Positions 1 through 8,725 of a stretch of DNA of 64,000 bases are shown piece by piece (position 1 is the stretch's first letter; each line of letters opens with the position of its first letter). The stretch is from Pseudomonas fluorescens (GTDB lineage: Bacteria > Pseudomonadota > Gammaproteobacteria > Pseudomonadales > Pseudomonadaceae). The stretch spans positions 558,001-622,000 of the forward strand of contig NZ_CABVIY010000001.1 in NCBI RefSeq assembly GCF_902498195.1. Direction: 5' to 3'. The translations under genes were made by a program, and so were the position numbers. The notes beneath the pieces are model-generated. The model saw only the letters and a program-made list of their open reading frames with translations. It was not told the origin of the DNA and did no database searches.

Positions 1-171
1 CGGGCAGGTCATGAAGCCGAAGTACAGCAAGGCCGGTTCGCCGAAACTGCGCTCGGTGACGCGTTGGCCATTCTGGTTGGTCAGCTGGAACGGGCCGCCG
101 ATGTCGGTGCGGGTCGCGGCCGTGGAGCTGGCGGCCATTGCCGCCCATAGCAGCACCATTAACCATTTCAT
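1..171 (-). CDS. SCO1/SenC-family protein (partial, N-terminal part only)
   Basis: The reading frame starts with a cleavable signal peptide (MKWLMVLLWAAMAASSTA) and continues into a thioredoxin-fold start (GGPFQLTNQNGQRVTE, then LLYFGFMTCP) typical of SCO/SenC copper-handling proteins. The window edge cuts the gene just at the first cysteine of the expected CxxxC copper site, so that site cannot be checked. It begins 3 bases after the stop of the upstream barrel gene, so it is the third gene of the oxidase-barrel-SCO operon. SCO proteins bind copper in the periplasm and deliver it to cuproenzymes, and here the neighbouring multicopper oxidase is an obvious possible client (inference). Confidence 0.7.
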   Translation of the reverse strand, partial: MKWLMVLLWAAMAASSTAATRTDIGGPFQLTNQNGQRVTERSFGEPALLYFGFMTCP

Positions 172-174
172 TGC

Positions 175-1311
175 TCAATAACCTCCCGAATAGGTCAGCG
201 CCAGGCCAACCAGTTCGGACATCTGGCCGTCCTCTTTCTGGGTGCCGGCGGACAGCCCGAGCTTGATCTGGCCGGTGATGTTGTAGGTCAGGCTCAACTC
301 GTTGAGGTAATCCTGGCGGTCGGCGCCCCCCGTCGATTCACGATGCTTGTCGGTCCGGGTCGCGCCCAGGGACCAGTCACCAAAATCGAAGGTCAGCGAG
401 GTGGTCAGGTAGCGGGTGTCGTTGCCCTTGATGCCGTCTTCATTGTCGACGTCGGCGAATTCGATGAAGGGCACGATATCGAAGTAGCGCCCGGCCAGCG
501 TCGGCTCAAGATCGGTGCTCGGTTCATAGGCCCAGATGTAGCGGGCGGAGGCGATCTTGATGGTTTCGTCGTCTTCGCCGGGCGGATCGGGTTGCGTCGC
601 GTCCTCGGCCTTTTTGTTGAACATGTAGCCGGCCTGCATCTCCAGGTAAGGCACCGCCGGGATCGCAATCCAGTTCACCGTCACCGCCCAGGAGTCGAGC
701 TTGCCGGTATTGGAGGGCCCGCCGTCGCTGCGTTGCAGCTTGTCGCCATGGCGCAGATAGGGGCGGCCGAGAAACGAATTGTCCGCGGTGTAGACACTCA
801 GGTTGGGTTCGATCATGCCCAGCTTCTGGTCGAAAAACCGATAGGCCACGGTGCCGCCAAGCATGCCGTCGAGGTCGTAGGTGCTGACGTAATCATTGGT
901 GTAGAGACCGGGCGCCTGATCCTGGGCGCGGCCGAACGGCACGTGGTACTTGCCGACCGAGAACGCCGAGTTGGCGTTGTTCTGGTAGTAGTTGAGGTCA
1001 TTGATCACCAGCCCAACGTCCTCGAAGAATCGCTTCTGCCCGGGCTCCGGCCCGGCGACGGGATTGATCTCGGTGGCCAGCTGGATCTGCTGGTCGTGGC
1101 TGAAGCGAAAGTAGAACGTGGTGTTGATGTCCGGGTAGGCGTCGGTGCTGTTGCGATTGCCGCCCTGGGGCGAATCGGCGTGCACGTGGTCATATTGAAA
1201 GGTCGCGTCGTAGTCCATGCCGACGTTGGGGTATTGCCCGTCATCGGCCTGCGCCGACTCAACGGCACACACCGACCCCACCAACAACACTGCCAATCGA
1301 TAGTTGCTCAT
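175..1311 (-). CDS. Putative outer-membrane beta-barrel protein of a metal-oxidase operon
   Basis: 378 residues with a signal peptide ending near ESAQA (residues 1-22). The rest alternates polar and hydrophobic residues, is rich in aromatic and acidic positions, and has strand-like segments such as TTFYFRFSHDQQIQLATEI and TSLTFDFGDWSLGATR, as expected for an outer-membrane barrel. There is no long hydrophobic helix after the signal. It does not end in the usual C-terminal Phe but in GGY. I do not recognise a named family. It lies 12 bases downstream of the multicopper oxidase and 3 bases upstream of the SCO gene, so it is probably co-transcribed and may pass metal ions or substrate through the outer membrane. 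That role is inferred from position only. Confidence 0.6.
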   Translation of the reverse strand: MSNYRLAVLLVGSVCAVESAQADDGQYPNVGMDYDATFQYDHVHADSPQGGNRNSTDAYPDINTTFYFRFSHDQQIQLATEINPVAGPEPGQKRFFEDVGLVINDLNYYQNNANSAFSVGKYHVPFGRAQDQAPGLYTNDYVSTYDLDGMLGGTVAYRFFDQKLGMIEPNLSVYTADNSFLGRPYLRHGDKLQRSDGGPSNTGKLDSWAVTVNWIAIPAVPYLEMQAGYMFNKKAEDATQPDPPGEDDETIKIASARYIWAYEPSTDLEPTLAGRYFDIVPFIEFADVDNEDGIKGNDTRYLTTSLTFDFGDWSLGATRTDKHRESTGGADRQDYLNELSLTYNITGQIKLGLSAGTQKEDGQMSELVGLALTYSGGY

Positions 1312-1323
1312 GGCGCGCCCCCT

Positions 1324-2865
1324 TTAGTTGGTTCGCGGGATCAACGGGCTGGACGCTTTCGGGTCCTGTCCGGTGTTGCGCAGGTAGGAGCACAACTGGT
1401 TGTTTTCGCCGTACAGCCCGCCCAGGGGTTCGAGCTTGACCGCCTGCTCGTAGTCCTCGGGCTTGACCACCTGGATCGCCTGCATCATGCCGCCGTCCTC
1501 GTGTTCGAGGATGTGGCAGTGGTAGACGAACTTGCCGAGGATCACCGGATCGCGAAACGGAATGCGTACCGTGATCGAGCCGGTGGCGGGGATGAACACA
1601 TTGTCCCGATAGCCGCTGAATTCCACCGGTTTGTCGTTGATCCGGGTGACCTGGAAATCCACCTGGTGGATATGGAACTGGTGCAGTTCCTGGGAGGGAT
1701 TGAACAGTCGCCACTCTTCGACATCGCCCAGTTTCACCGTGGTGTTGACCCGGTCCAGTTCGAAGCGCGTGCCGTTGATCAGGAAGGCATTGGGGTCGGT
1801 GTCCGAGTCCTGAAAGGCGAACTGACGGGTCTTGTTCACCGCGATCTTGCTGAAGTCCTCGGCGGGCGGATAGGCGCTGGTGATCTGCTTCGTCGCGACC
1901 TGCTGACCGCTGGAGCGCAGAATCGCCAGCTTCGCCGCCGGGTAATCATCACCCGCCGGCCCGGTGTTGCCGGAGCCCGTTTCGACTTCATAAGTGCCGG
2001 CCGGTGGCCCGACCACCAGCACGCTGAAACGCGCCGACGGCCCGATCAGCACCTGGTCGGTGTCGACCCGGCGGGTAACGGTATTGCCATCGCGGGACAG
2101 CACCTGCATCGACTGGCCATTGATGCGAATCCGGAAGTACTGGTTAGCGGCGATGTTGATGAAATGCCAGAGCTGGGTTTCCCCGGGCTTGATGTCGATG
2201 GTGGGCACTTCCTGGCCGTTGATGGTGCGGATCGACGGCGCGCTGGTGATGATTTCGCTGGCGACTTTGCCGGTCAGGGTTTTCTGGAAGTTGCGCAGGA
2301 CCAGGACTTGTTCCTTGATGCCCTTGAGTTCGGGAAAGGGGTCGAGCATGCCGTCGACCAGGATGGGGCCGGCAATCCCCGCCGACACCTGGCGTTGGGA
2401 ACCGCCATGGAAATGGCTGTGATACCAATAGGCGCCGGGGCTGTGTTCCTTCGGCAACTTGACGTTGTACTCACCGACCTGATGGGGCTGGGTCACGCGG
2501 AAAATATTGTCGCCCTGGTCCAGGGGTGACACCTGCATGCCATGGAAATGCAGGTTGGTGATCTCGTCCATGCGGTTGTCCAGGCGGATCGCCATGGTCC
2601 CGCCCGGCCGCGTCCTGATCAGCGGCGAATCGTAATCGCCGTTGAACACCAGGGACACATAGCGCTCATTGCCGACGTTGACCGGCTGCTCGGCCGCCGT
2701 CAGCGTGGCGTGGGTCACGCCGCTGGCATCGTAGGTGAACTCGGGATTCTGGCGCAGGGGCTGTGACGCCGGCTCGCTGGAATGCTGTGTCGCGCAACCG
2801 GTCAGGGCGATAGCCACCCAGCTCGCGCAAAGGGCAAAGGGGCGGACGCTGAAAGCTCTGGGCAT
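1324..2865 (-). CDS. Multicopper oxidase, lipoprotein
   Basis: 513 residues. A lipobox (LTGC, Cys24) predicts a lipid-anchored periplasmic or outer-membrane protein. All four copper-binding motifs of the family are visible: HFHGM (106-110), YHSHFHGG (148-155), HQFHIHQ in the last cupredoxin domain, and YHCHILEHEDGGM (448-460) with the type-1 copper Cys and a Met axial ligand. The family couples one-electron oxidation of metals or phenols to reduction of O2 to water, and metal oxidation (Cu+, Fe2+ or Mn2+) is likely here. First gene of a three-gene operon with a barrel protein and a SCO copper chaperone. A Fur-box-like sequence lies about 110 bases upstream. The substrate cannot be read from the sequence. 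Confidence 0.88.
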   Translation of the reverse strand: MPRAFSVRPFALCASWVAIALTGCATQHSSEPASQPLRQNPEFTYDASGVTHATLTAAEQPVNVGNERYVSLVFNGDYDSPLIRTRPGGTMAIRLDNRMDEITNLHFHGMQVSPLDQGDNIFRVTQPHQVGEYNVKLPKEHSPGAYWYHSHFHGGSQRQVSAGIAGPILVDGMLDPFPELKGIKEQVLVLRNFQKTLTGKVASEIITSAPSIRTINGQEVPTIDIKPGETQLWHFINIAANQYFRIRINGQSMQVLSRDGNTVTRRVDTDQVLIGPSARFSVLVVGPPAGTYEVETGSGNTGPAGDDYPAAKLAILRSSGQQVATKQITSAYPPAEDFSKIAVNKTRQFAFQDSDTDPNAFLINGTRFELDRVNTTVKLGDVEEWRLFNPSQELHQFHIHQVDFQVTRINDKPVEFSGYRDNVFIPATGSITVRIPFRDPVILGKFVYHCHILEHEDGGMMQAIQVVKPEDYEQAVKLEPLGGLYGENNQLCSYLRNTGQDPKASSPLIPRTN

Positions 2866-2973
2866 GATCGCGACCTTCGATGGCGTGGCGATGAACTACG
2901 GGGTAGTTCGCCTGTTAGTTGCCGAAGGCGACCGCAAGAGCCACCGCGCAATGCAATCCGCCACGTCTTGAGT

Positions 2974-2992
2974 GGAAATGAGAACGATTGCG
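2974..2992 (-). promoter_or_regulatory. Candidate Fur box upstream of the multicopper oxidase
   Basis: The core AATGAGAACGATT matches 10 of 13 positions of the centre of the 19-bp Fur consensus (AATGATAATCATT); the flanks match poorly. It lies about 110 bases upstream of the oxidase start, somewhat far for a promoter operator unless the transcript has a long leader. Weak evidence taken alone. Confidence 0.3.
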
Positions 2993-3125
2993 TGCAACTT
3001 TTCGCAGTGTAGAACAGGTGGGAGGGTGTGCCAGTTATTTGGATCCAGGGCATCATATAAAGCGATGAAGTGTGTGTTTTCTCATGGGTGAAACACTACT
3101 GTAGTTGGGGATCGGTTTTTGTCAG

Positions 3126-3870
3126 GTGTGTATATCCGTTGCTGCGGTAACGGCGGCTGGCGGTTTCGCCCTTACGGCGAGTTACTTGGAAGAGCGCCAA
3201 GTAACCAAGCGCTTTTGCCCCTGTCGTTCGGTGCCTCGCCAGGGCTCGGCATGCCCTTGCTCCGGTCCTGTTCCGTGGGTCGCCGCGATGGGCCATCCCT
3301 GGCCCAGCGCGGCTAAACCGGCGTCCTGCCGGTTTACCCACTCCACAGAACCTGCGCTCAGCCTCACGAGGGGGCGTGCACCGCGAAAAGCCAAAGCGAG
3401 GCGGCCTTATAGCCGACCTGCTTTCCCGGATGTACGCGATCCCCTTGTAGGAGCGAGCCCTGCTCGCGAAAAACGCCCAGACACCGCGTTCATCCATGCA
3501 GCCCGCGTCATCGTTGACGTCCATCGCGAGCAGGGCTCGCTCCTACAGTGGGTCGTGGCACCCGCCAAAATCAGGTCGGCTACAAGGCCGCCTCGCTTTT
3601 GATTGTGATCTGGGCGCCCCGTTAAACCACGCTGGCCGAACGCAGGCATTGCGCAGTGGGTAAACCGGCAGGACGCCGGTTTAGCCGCGCTGGGCCAGGG
3701 ATGGCCCATCGCGGCGACCCACGGAGCCATGCCTGCGTTCGGGCATGCCGAGCCAGAGCGAGGCACCGAGTGGTGGGGCAAGAGCGCTTGGTTACTTGGC
3801 GCTCTTCCAAGTAACCCGCTGTAAGAGCGGAACCAATAGCCGCCGTTACCGCAGCAACGGATATTCACCC
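3126..3870. repeat. Large inverted repeat (about 320-bp arms) around a central REPIN
   Basis: The left arm (about 3126-3445) recurs in inverted form in the right arm (about 3548-3870). Both contain a head TATCCGTTGCTGCGGTAACG, a self-complementary block GGAAGAGCGCCAAGTAACC, a stretch on the theme of GGTCGCCGCGATGGGCCATC, and a tail close to GCGAGGCGGCCTTATAGCCG. The arms are clearly homologous but not identical. The middle (3446-3547) is a pair of inverted REP sequences. No credible gene is present, as the open frames here are short and read through the repeat. Related heads and tails occur near 48230-48545 and 57907-58840. Confidence 0.85.
3446..3547. repeat. REPIN (two inverted REP sequences)
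   Basis: TGTAGGAGCGAGCCCTGCTC at the left and its inverted counterpart ending GCTCGCTCCTACA at the right, about 100 bases overall. This is the typical paired REP element of Pseudomonas. It forms the centre of the larger inverted repeat. Confidence 0.85.
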
Positions 3871-3889
3871 AACCCAAACACCACAACCC

Positions 3890-4126
3890 TCAAAGATGCT
3901 TCTTCTCTTCCTTATCCAGATGCTTGTCTTCCTTATGCCGTTCCTTATCCAGTTCCTTGGCCTCCTTATCGATATCCTTCCCATCCCGATCAATATCCTT
4001 GTCCACATCACGAACCCCATCGCGGACGTCTTTGGCAACATCCCCTTCGGCACTCGCAACGCCCGCATGCGCCATCAACCCTGCGGCTAACAGGCCTGCG
4101 ACAACAATCGCCTTGAGCATTCGCAT
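3890..4126 (-). CDS. Small, highly charged exported protein of unknown function
   Basis: 78 residues. A signal peptide (about residues 1-26, ending AGVASA) is followed by about 50 residues made almost only of Asp, Lys, Glu, Val, Ile and Leu, with repeated units such as VDKDIDRDGKDIDKEAKELD. The mature part has no aromatic or Cys residues and should be disordered or a single charged helix. The start is supported by GGAGG six bases upstream of the ATG. Similar KD-rich periplasmic peptides occur in Pseudomonas, but I cannot give a function. It is an isolated gene between a repeat region and a convergent membrane-protein gene. Confidence 0.6.
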   Translation of the reverse strand: MRMLKAIVVAGLLAAGLMAHAGVASAEGDVAKDVRDGVRDVDKDIDRDGKDIDKEAKELDKERHKEDKHLDKEEKKHL

Positions 4127-4321
4127 CAGGTGCCTCCCGTTTTTTCGTCAGCGCCATCGTTTACTGCAGAAATGAAAAATAGGTGCAAATGCCAATAATT
4201 TCCAACCCGCTGGTCACTTGCCGCACGGCGCCGGCTATCAGAAATCACGCCGCGAAGAATGCCGAACCAGGCGGGTGGTTTACGCTCTTCAATTGACCGC
4301 AGGAGGACGAGGGGCTCGACG

Positions 4322-4651
4322 ATGTCTGATCGAAACACGACGCTCGACGATGACATCTGTGTCCATATCTTCACCTCGTCAGGGGCGATGGTGGGCGTGT
4401 GCCTCACCGTCGTCGGGATTCTTCGGGTGGTGATCAATATCCGCCAGGAAGACGTGATCGGGCAGAACCTGCTGGCGATCAACGCGATCATTTACCTGAC
4501 CACCTGCCTGATCGCCTATTGGGCGCTACGCACGCGCAAGGCCAAGCGCAACCATCGCCTGGAGCGCGTGGCCGACGCGCTGTTTCTGCTCGGCCTGACG
4601 CTGACCACCATCACCACGGGGTTTATCACCGTGGCGATGTCCACCGGTTGA
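4322..4651 (+). CDS. Small inner-membrane protein of unknown function (three predicted membrane helices)
   Basis: 109 residues from the ATG preceded by a purine-rich AGGAGGACGAGGGG tract; the frame opens further upstream but without a better site. Three hydrophobic segments are visible: about 18-38 (GAMVGVCLTVVGILRVVI), 48-66 (LLAINAIIYLTTCLIAYWAL) and 82-105 (ADALFLLGLTLTTITTGFITV). A basic loop (RTRKAKRNHRLER) between helices 2 and 3 should face the cytoplasm. No family is recognised. The stop abuts the stop of the convergent LysR gene with no spacer. Confidence 0.65.
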   Translation: MSDRNTTLDDDICVHIFTSSGAMVGVCLTVVGILRVVINIRQEDVIGQNLLAINAIIYLTTCLIAYWALRTRKAKRNHRLERVADALFLLGLTLTTITTGFITVAMSTG

Positions 4652-5506
4652 TCAGTCCGCTTCCAGCTGGTTGATCAGCCACTCACTGAAGCTTCTTGCG
4701 TTGCTCTCACTGTCCCGATGGGTCAGCAAGGCCCAGTTCGGGCCGCGGATGGTTTGATCGACCAAGGGCTGCAACACGCCGTTGGCGCGGGCCTGGCGAC
4801 TCAACAGTTCGCTGATCAGGGCGATGCCGAGCCCGGCGCACGCGGCGTCCAGCAGCAGGCCGGGGTCGGAGAAGTTCAGTCCCTGGTCCTGCTGGCCGAC
4901 GTCGATGCCGGACTCCACCGCCCAGTGGCTCCAGTCCATTTCCCGCTCGCCGTGCAGCGTGGTGCGCTGTGCCTGTGGTTGCGCCAGCAGGTCGGGGTGA
5001 CAGGCCGGGTAGAGGCGGTCGGCGTACAGCACCTTGAAGCTGCATTCGGCCTGGGAACTGATGTCATCGCGCACGGCAATGTCGATGGTCTGGGTGGCCA
5101 TGTCCGGTACGTCATCGGTGCTGTAGATCCACAGGTCGACCTGCGGATGCAGGCGGCGAAAATCCCCCAGGCGTGGCAGCAGCCAATGGCGGGCGAACGC
5201 CGGGGTGGTGTTGAGCACCAGTTGGTTGGGTTTCTGGTATTGCCCCAGCCGGCGAATGCCCACCGACAGTTGTTGCAGCATGGCCTGGGTGGTGCTGAGC
5301 AAATCGTGCCCCGCGTCGGTCAGGCTGACGCTGCGGCCGCTGCGGAAAAACAGCGGTTGCTCAAGGTACGCCTCAAGGCTGCGGATCTGCTGGCTGATGG
5401 CCGACTGGGTGAGGTGCAGCTCGGCGGCAGCCTTGTGGAAACTGCCCAGGCGGGCGGCAGCCTCGAAGCCGCGGAGGGTGCTCAGTGGCGGCCAGTGCTT
5501 AAGCAT
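4652..5506 (-). CDS. LysR-family regulator (GcvA-like), probable regulator of the agmatine cluster
   Basis: 284 residues. The N-terminal winged helix-turn-helix (AAARLGSFHKAAAELHLTQS, then AISQQIRSLE, about residues 16-50) is typical of LysR proteins, and the opening LPPLSTLRGFEAAARLGSF-type signature points to the GcvA-like subgroup. The rest forms the effector-binding domain. It is divergent from the agmatine deiminase gene with a 136-base intergenic region, the usual LysR arrangement, so control of that operon is likely. The inducer is probably agmatine or a downstream amine (inference). Confidence 0.85.
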   Translation of the reverse strand: MLKHWPPLSTLRGFEAAARLGSFHKAAAELHLTQSAISQQIRSLEAYLEQPLFFRSGRSVSLTDAGHDLLSTTQAMLQQLSVGIRRLGQYQKPNQLVLNTTPAFARHWLLPRLGDFRRLHPQVDLWIYSTDDVPDMATQTIDIAVRDDISSQAECSFKVLYADRLYPACHPDLLAQPQAQRTTLHGEREMDWSHWAVESGIDVGQQDQGLNFSDPGLLLDAACAGLGIALISELLSRQARANGVLQPLVDQTIRGPNWALLTHRDSESNARSFSEWLINQLEAD

Positions 5507-5642
5507 ACTGATAAGTTCCTCTAATCACTTTTCTGCAAAATCCATCGTTTGTTTGCCCGTTTTTACAGCCGTAGCATGCAGGCCATGACCAACAAGACGG
5601 TTTTTGTTGAACACAATGGCTTAACTGAAAGGGCTTTTTATC

Positions 5643-6695
5643 ATGCTGCGCAATGAAAATCTAAACAGCGGTTGGATGATGCCGGCGGAGTGGGTCCGCC
5701 ACGCGGCGACCTGGATGGTCTGGCCACACAATCAGGCCCTCTGGGAGTCGGGCTGGCGGGTGACCCTGGCGCAGGTACAAGCGGATTTCGCCGGCGTGGC
5801 CAACGCCATTGCCCGTTTCGAACCGGTGAAGATGGTCGTCGACCCGTCTGCCGTGGCCAGTGCCAAAGCCCTGTGCGGGCCGAACATCGAACTGATCGAG
5901 CTGCCGGTGAACGACAGCTGGTGCCGTGATTCCGGTCCGAGTTTCGTCTGCCATCCGCAGCAAGGCCTGGCCGGGGTCAGCTGGCGCTTCAATGCCTGGG
6001 GCGGCAAGTCGGCCCACGACCTGGACGAAGGCCTGGCGCGCCGCGCACTCAATCACCTGAGCCTGCCGTGTTTTGGCACGCCCCTGAGCAACGAAGGCGG
6101 GGCGATTCATGTCGACGGCGAAGGCACGCTGATCACCACCGAATCGGTGTTGCTCAACCCCAATCGCAACCCGGGCATGAACAAGGCCGAGATGGAGGAA
6201 ATCTTTGCGCGCTTGCTGGGCGTGAAGAAGACCATCTGGCTGCCGGGCGACCCGGACTATGTCACCGGCGACATGACCGACGGCCATGTCGATGGCGTAT
6301 GCGCCTTCGCCCGCCCCGGCGTGTTGCTGGTGGACGCCACCCACGACCAACAATCGGTATATGCCGAAGTCGCCAGGGAGAACCGCCGTGCCCTGGAACT
6401 GGCCACCGATGCCAAAGGGCGCAAGTTCGAAATGATCGAGCTGTTTGAGGCCAGCGATGCCGTGGACCCGCAAGCCGAAGTGTTCTGCGCCTCGTACACC
6501 AACTTCTACATCGTCAACGACGCGATCATCATGCCGGCCTACGGCATTGCGGCCGATGACGTGGCGGCACACACCCTCGCGCAAGCATTCCCCGGACGCG
6601 AAGTGGTGCCCGTGCGCATCAACAATCTCGCCCATGGCGGTGGCGGCGTGCATTGCATCACCCAGCAACAGCCGGCCTGGCCGGTGGAGGGTTGA
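5643..6695 (+). CDS. aguA: Agmatine deiminase (cytosolic)
   Basis: 350 residues of the PPAD-like guanidine deiminase fold. Characteristic segments are VNDSWCRDSGPSFV, WRFNAWGGK, NEGGAIHVDGEGT, LTTESVLLNPNRNP and the C-terminal GGGGVHCITQQQP, where Cys338 is the expected nucleophile. The enzyme hydrolyses agmatine to N-carbamoylputrescine and ammonia. There is no signal peptide. The amidase for the next step begins four bases after the stop, so the pair converts agmatine to putrescine. An alternative is a paralogue with a related guanidino substrate, because a second family member lies 2 kb downstream. Confidence 0.9.
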   Translation: MLRNENLNSGWMMPAEWVRHAATWMVWPHNQALWESGWRVTLAQVQADFAGVANAIARFEPVKMVVDPSAVASAKALCGPNIELIELPVNDSWCRDSGPSFVCHPQQGLAGVSWRFNAWGGKSAHDLDEGLARRALNHLSLPCFGTPLSNEGGAIHVDGEGTLITTESVLLNPNRNPGMNKAEMEEIFARLLGVKKTIWLPGDPDYVTGDMTDGHVDGVCAFARPGVLLVDATHDQQSVYAEVARENRRALELATDAKGRKFEMIELFEASDAVDPQAEVFCASYTNFYIVNDAIIMPAYGIAADDVAAHTLAQAFPGREVVPVRINNLAHGGGGVHCITQQQPAWPVEG

Positions 6696-6699
6696 TGCC

Positions 6700-7608
6700 A
6701 TGACCCTGTTGAATATTGCGGTCACCCAAATGCCCTGCACCTGGGACCTGCCACACAACCTCGATCAGGCCGAGCAGCTGGTGCGTGAGGCCGCGGCCAA
6801 AGGCGCCCAGGTCATCCTGTTGCAAGAGCTGTTCGCCACGCCGTATTTCTGTATCGAACAAAGCCATCAACACCTGGCGCTGGCCCAGGAGTTTCGCGAC
6901 AGCCCGGTGCTGCAACGCTTTGCCGCGCTGGCCCGGGAGTTGGGTGTGGTGTTGCCGCTGAGCTGGTTCGAGAAGGCCGGCAACGCCTATTTCAACTCGC
7001 TGTGCGTGGCCGATGCCGATGGGCGCTTGCTGGGGGTCTATCGCAAGACCCACATCCCCAACGCCATCGGCTACCAGGAGAAAGAATACTTCAGCCCCGG
7101 CGACACCGGTTTCCGGGTCTGGGACACCGCGTTCGGGCGCCTCGGCGTGGGCATCTGCTGGGATCAGTGGTTCCCCGAGACCGCGCGTTGCCTGGCCTTG
7201 ATGGGCGCCGAAGTCTTGCTGTTTCCCACCGCCATCGGCTCGGAGCCGGGGTGCGCCAGCCTGGATTCCCGTGACCACTGGCAGATGACCATGCGCGGTC
7301 ATGCCGCCGCCAACATCCTGCCGGTGGTGGCGTCCAATCGCGTCGGCCGGGAAGCGGCAACCACCGATCCGACCTTGCAGATGAGTTTCTATGGCTCCTC
7401 GTTCATCTGTAACCACAAGGGCAAATTGCTTGCCGAGGCCGACCGCGACAGCACCGGTGTGCTGGTGCACAGCCTGGACCTGGCGGCCATGCGCGAAGAG
7501 CGCCTGAGTTGGGGCATCTATCGTGATCGCCGCCCGGAGATGTACGGCGCCCTGTTGAGCCAGGACGGCCGCCACATCCATTCACGCTGGAATGCCCAAG
7601 GGGTCTGA
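6700..7608 (+). CDS. aguB: N-carbamoylputrescine amidase
   Basis: 302 residues of the nitrilase/CN-hydrolase superfamily. The catalytic triad is visible: Glu43 in LLQELF, Lys116 in YRKTHIPN and Cys153 in GICWDQWFPE. The FATPYFCIEQ and RDRRPEMYG segments fit the AguB subgroup. It hydrolyses N-carbamoylputrescine to putrescine, CO2 and ammonia in the cytosol. The start chosen is the ATG four bases after the aguA stop, with GGAGG in the end of aguA as ribosome site; the longer frame upstream overlaps aguA and is not credible. Confidence 0.92.
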   Translation: MTLLNIAVTQMPCTWDLPHNLDQAEQLVREAAAKGAQVILLQELFATPYFCIEQSHQHLALAQEFRDSPVLQRFAALARELGVVLPLSWFEKAGNAYFNSLCVADADGRLLGVYRKTHIPNAIGYQEKEYFSPGDTGFRVWDTAFGRLGVGICWDQWFPETARCLALMGAEVLLFPTAIGSEPGCASLDSRDHWQMTMRGHAAANILPVVASNRVGREAATTDPTLQMSFYGSSFICNHKGKLLAEADRDSTGVLVHSLDLAAMREERLSWGIYRDRRPEMYGALLSQDGRHIHSRWNAQGV

Positions 7609-7609
7609 C

Positions 7610-8713
7610 ATGCCTACCTTCAACAAGCTGTTGCCCGCAGTCCTCGGGTTGGCCGTCAGTTGCGCAATGCCCGCGCTGCACGCCGAAGAGAAAACCCTGC
7701 GGCTGTACAACTGGGCCGACTATTTTGCCGAGGACACCCTGAGCCGGTTCACCGCCGAAACCGGGATCAAGGTGATCTATGACGTGATGGATGGCAGCGA
7801 GACGCTGGAGGCCAAGATGCTGGCCGGCGGCAGCGGCTACGACCTGATCTTCCCCGGCGACACCGTGGCCGAGCGCCTGGTGCGTGCCGGCAGCCTGCAG
7901 CCGCTGGACCGCTCGAAACTCACGGAGCTGGCGGACATCGAACCCGGCTTGCAAAAGCTGCGGCGGCAATACGAGCATTCGAGCCAGGCCACCGTCCCGT
8001 ACACCTGGGGCACCATCGGCGTGACCTTCAACGACGAGCAGATCAGGCAGCGGGTGCCCGATGCCCCGGTCAATAGCCTGGACATGCTGTTCAAGCCGGA
8101 ACTGGCGGCAAAGTTCGCCGATTGCGGCATCTCGATGATCGACTCGCCGGACGAAGTGCTGGCGGTGGTGCTCAACTACCTCGGTCGCGAGCCGCGCAGC
8201 GCCAAGCCTGACGACCTCAAGGCCGCGGGTGAACTGCTGGCCAAAGTGCGGCCGTACATTCGCAAGTTCCAGTCGCAGCCGGTGACTGACCTGGTGAACG
8301 GCAACCTGTGCCTGTCCCTCGGTTACAGCGGCGACATGACCCAGGCCCAGCGCACTTCGGATTCGGCCGGCAAGAACACCTCGTTCCAGTACCGCATTCC
8401 CCGCGAGGGCACCACGGTGTGGATGGACACCATGGCGATCCCGGTCGATGCCAAACACCCGGAGTTCGCCTATGCGTTCATCAACTTCGTCATGCGTCCA
8501 CAGAACATGGCGGCCATCAGTAACTTCACCGGTTACCCGACGTCGAACGCCAAGGCGCGGCCAAGTGTCGATGCGTCGATGCGCGACAACCCGGACATCT
8601 ACATCGATGAAGCCACCTATGCTCGACTGATCCCGGGCAAAGACATCCCCCAGGCCGACATGCGCGCGCGCATGCGCACCTGGACCAAGTTCAAGACCGC
8701 TACCGGCCAATAA
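7610..8713 (+). CDS. Polyamine ABC transporter substrate-binding protein (PotF/SpuD-like)
   Basis: 367 residues with a signal peptide (MPTFNKLLPAVLGLAVSCAM, cleaved near ALHA). The mature start KTLRLYNWADYFAEDTLSRF is the hallmark of PotD/PotF/SpuD-type binding proteins, and VNGNLCLSLGYSGDM and TVWMDTMAIPVDAKHPE also fit. It should bind a polyamine or agmatine in the periplasm. The gene starts two bases after the aguB stop, so it is in the same operon, but no permease or ATPase gene lies nearby; it probably works with transport components encoded elsewhere. The ATG used lies inside a slightly longer frame that would overlap aguB. Confidence 0.9.
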   Translation: MPTFNKLLPAVLGLAVSCAMPALHAEEKTLRLYNWADYFAEDTLSRFTAETGIKVIYDVMDGSETLEAKMLAGGSGYDLIFPGDTVAERLVRAGSLQPLDRSKLTELADIEPGLQKLRRQYEHSSQATVPYTWGTIGVTFNDEQIRQRVPDAPVNSLDMLFKPELAAKFADCGISMIDSPDEVLAVVLNYLGREPRSAKPDDLKAAGELLAKVRPYIRKFQSQPVTDLVNGNLCLSLGYSGDMTQAQRTSDSAGKNTSFQYRIPREGTTVWMDTMAIPVDAKHPEFAYAFINFVMRPQNMAAISNFTGYPTSNAKARPSVDASMRDNPDIYIDEATYARLIPGKDIPQADMRARMRTWTKFKTATGQ

Positions 8714-8725
8714 AAACAATGGTGT

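Noticed and set aside
343..2529. Long open frame (728 codons) on the plus strand opposite the multicopper oxidase and barrel genes
   Set aside because: It is antisense to two clear genes, has Val/Gly/Arg-rich low-information composition, and shows no domain. High GC content leaves such antisense frames open.
3096..3886. Several frames of 60-165 codons in the large inverted repeat
   Set aside because: They overlap each other on both strands and translate repeat DNA; proteins like this are common false calls in Pseudomonas.
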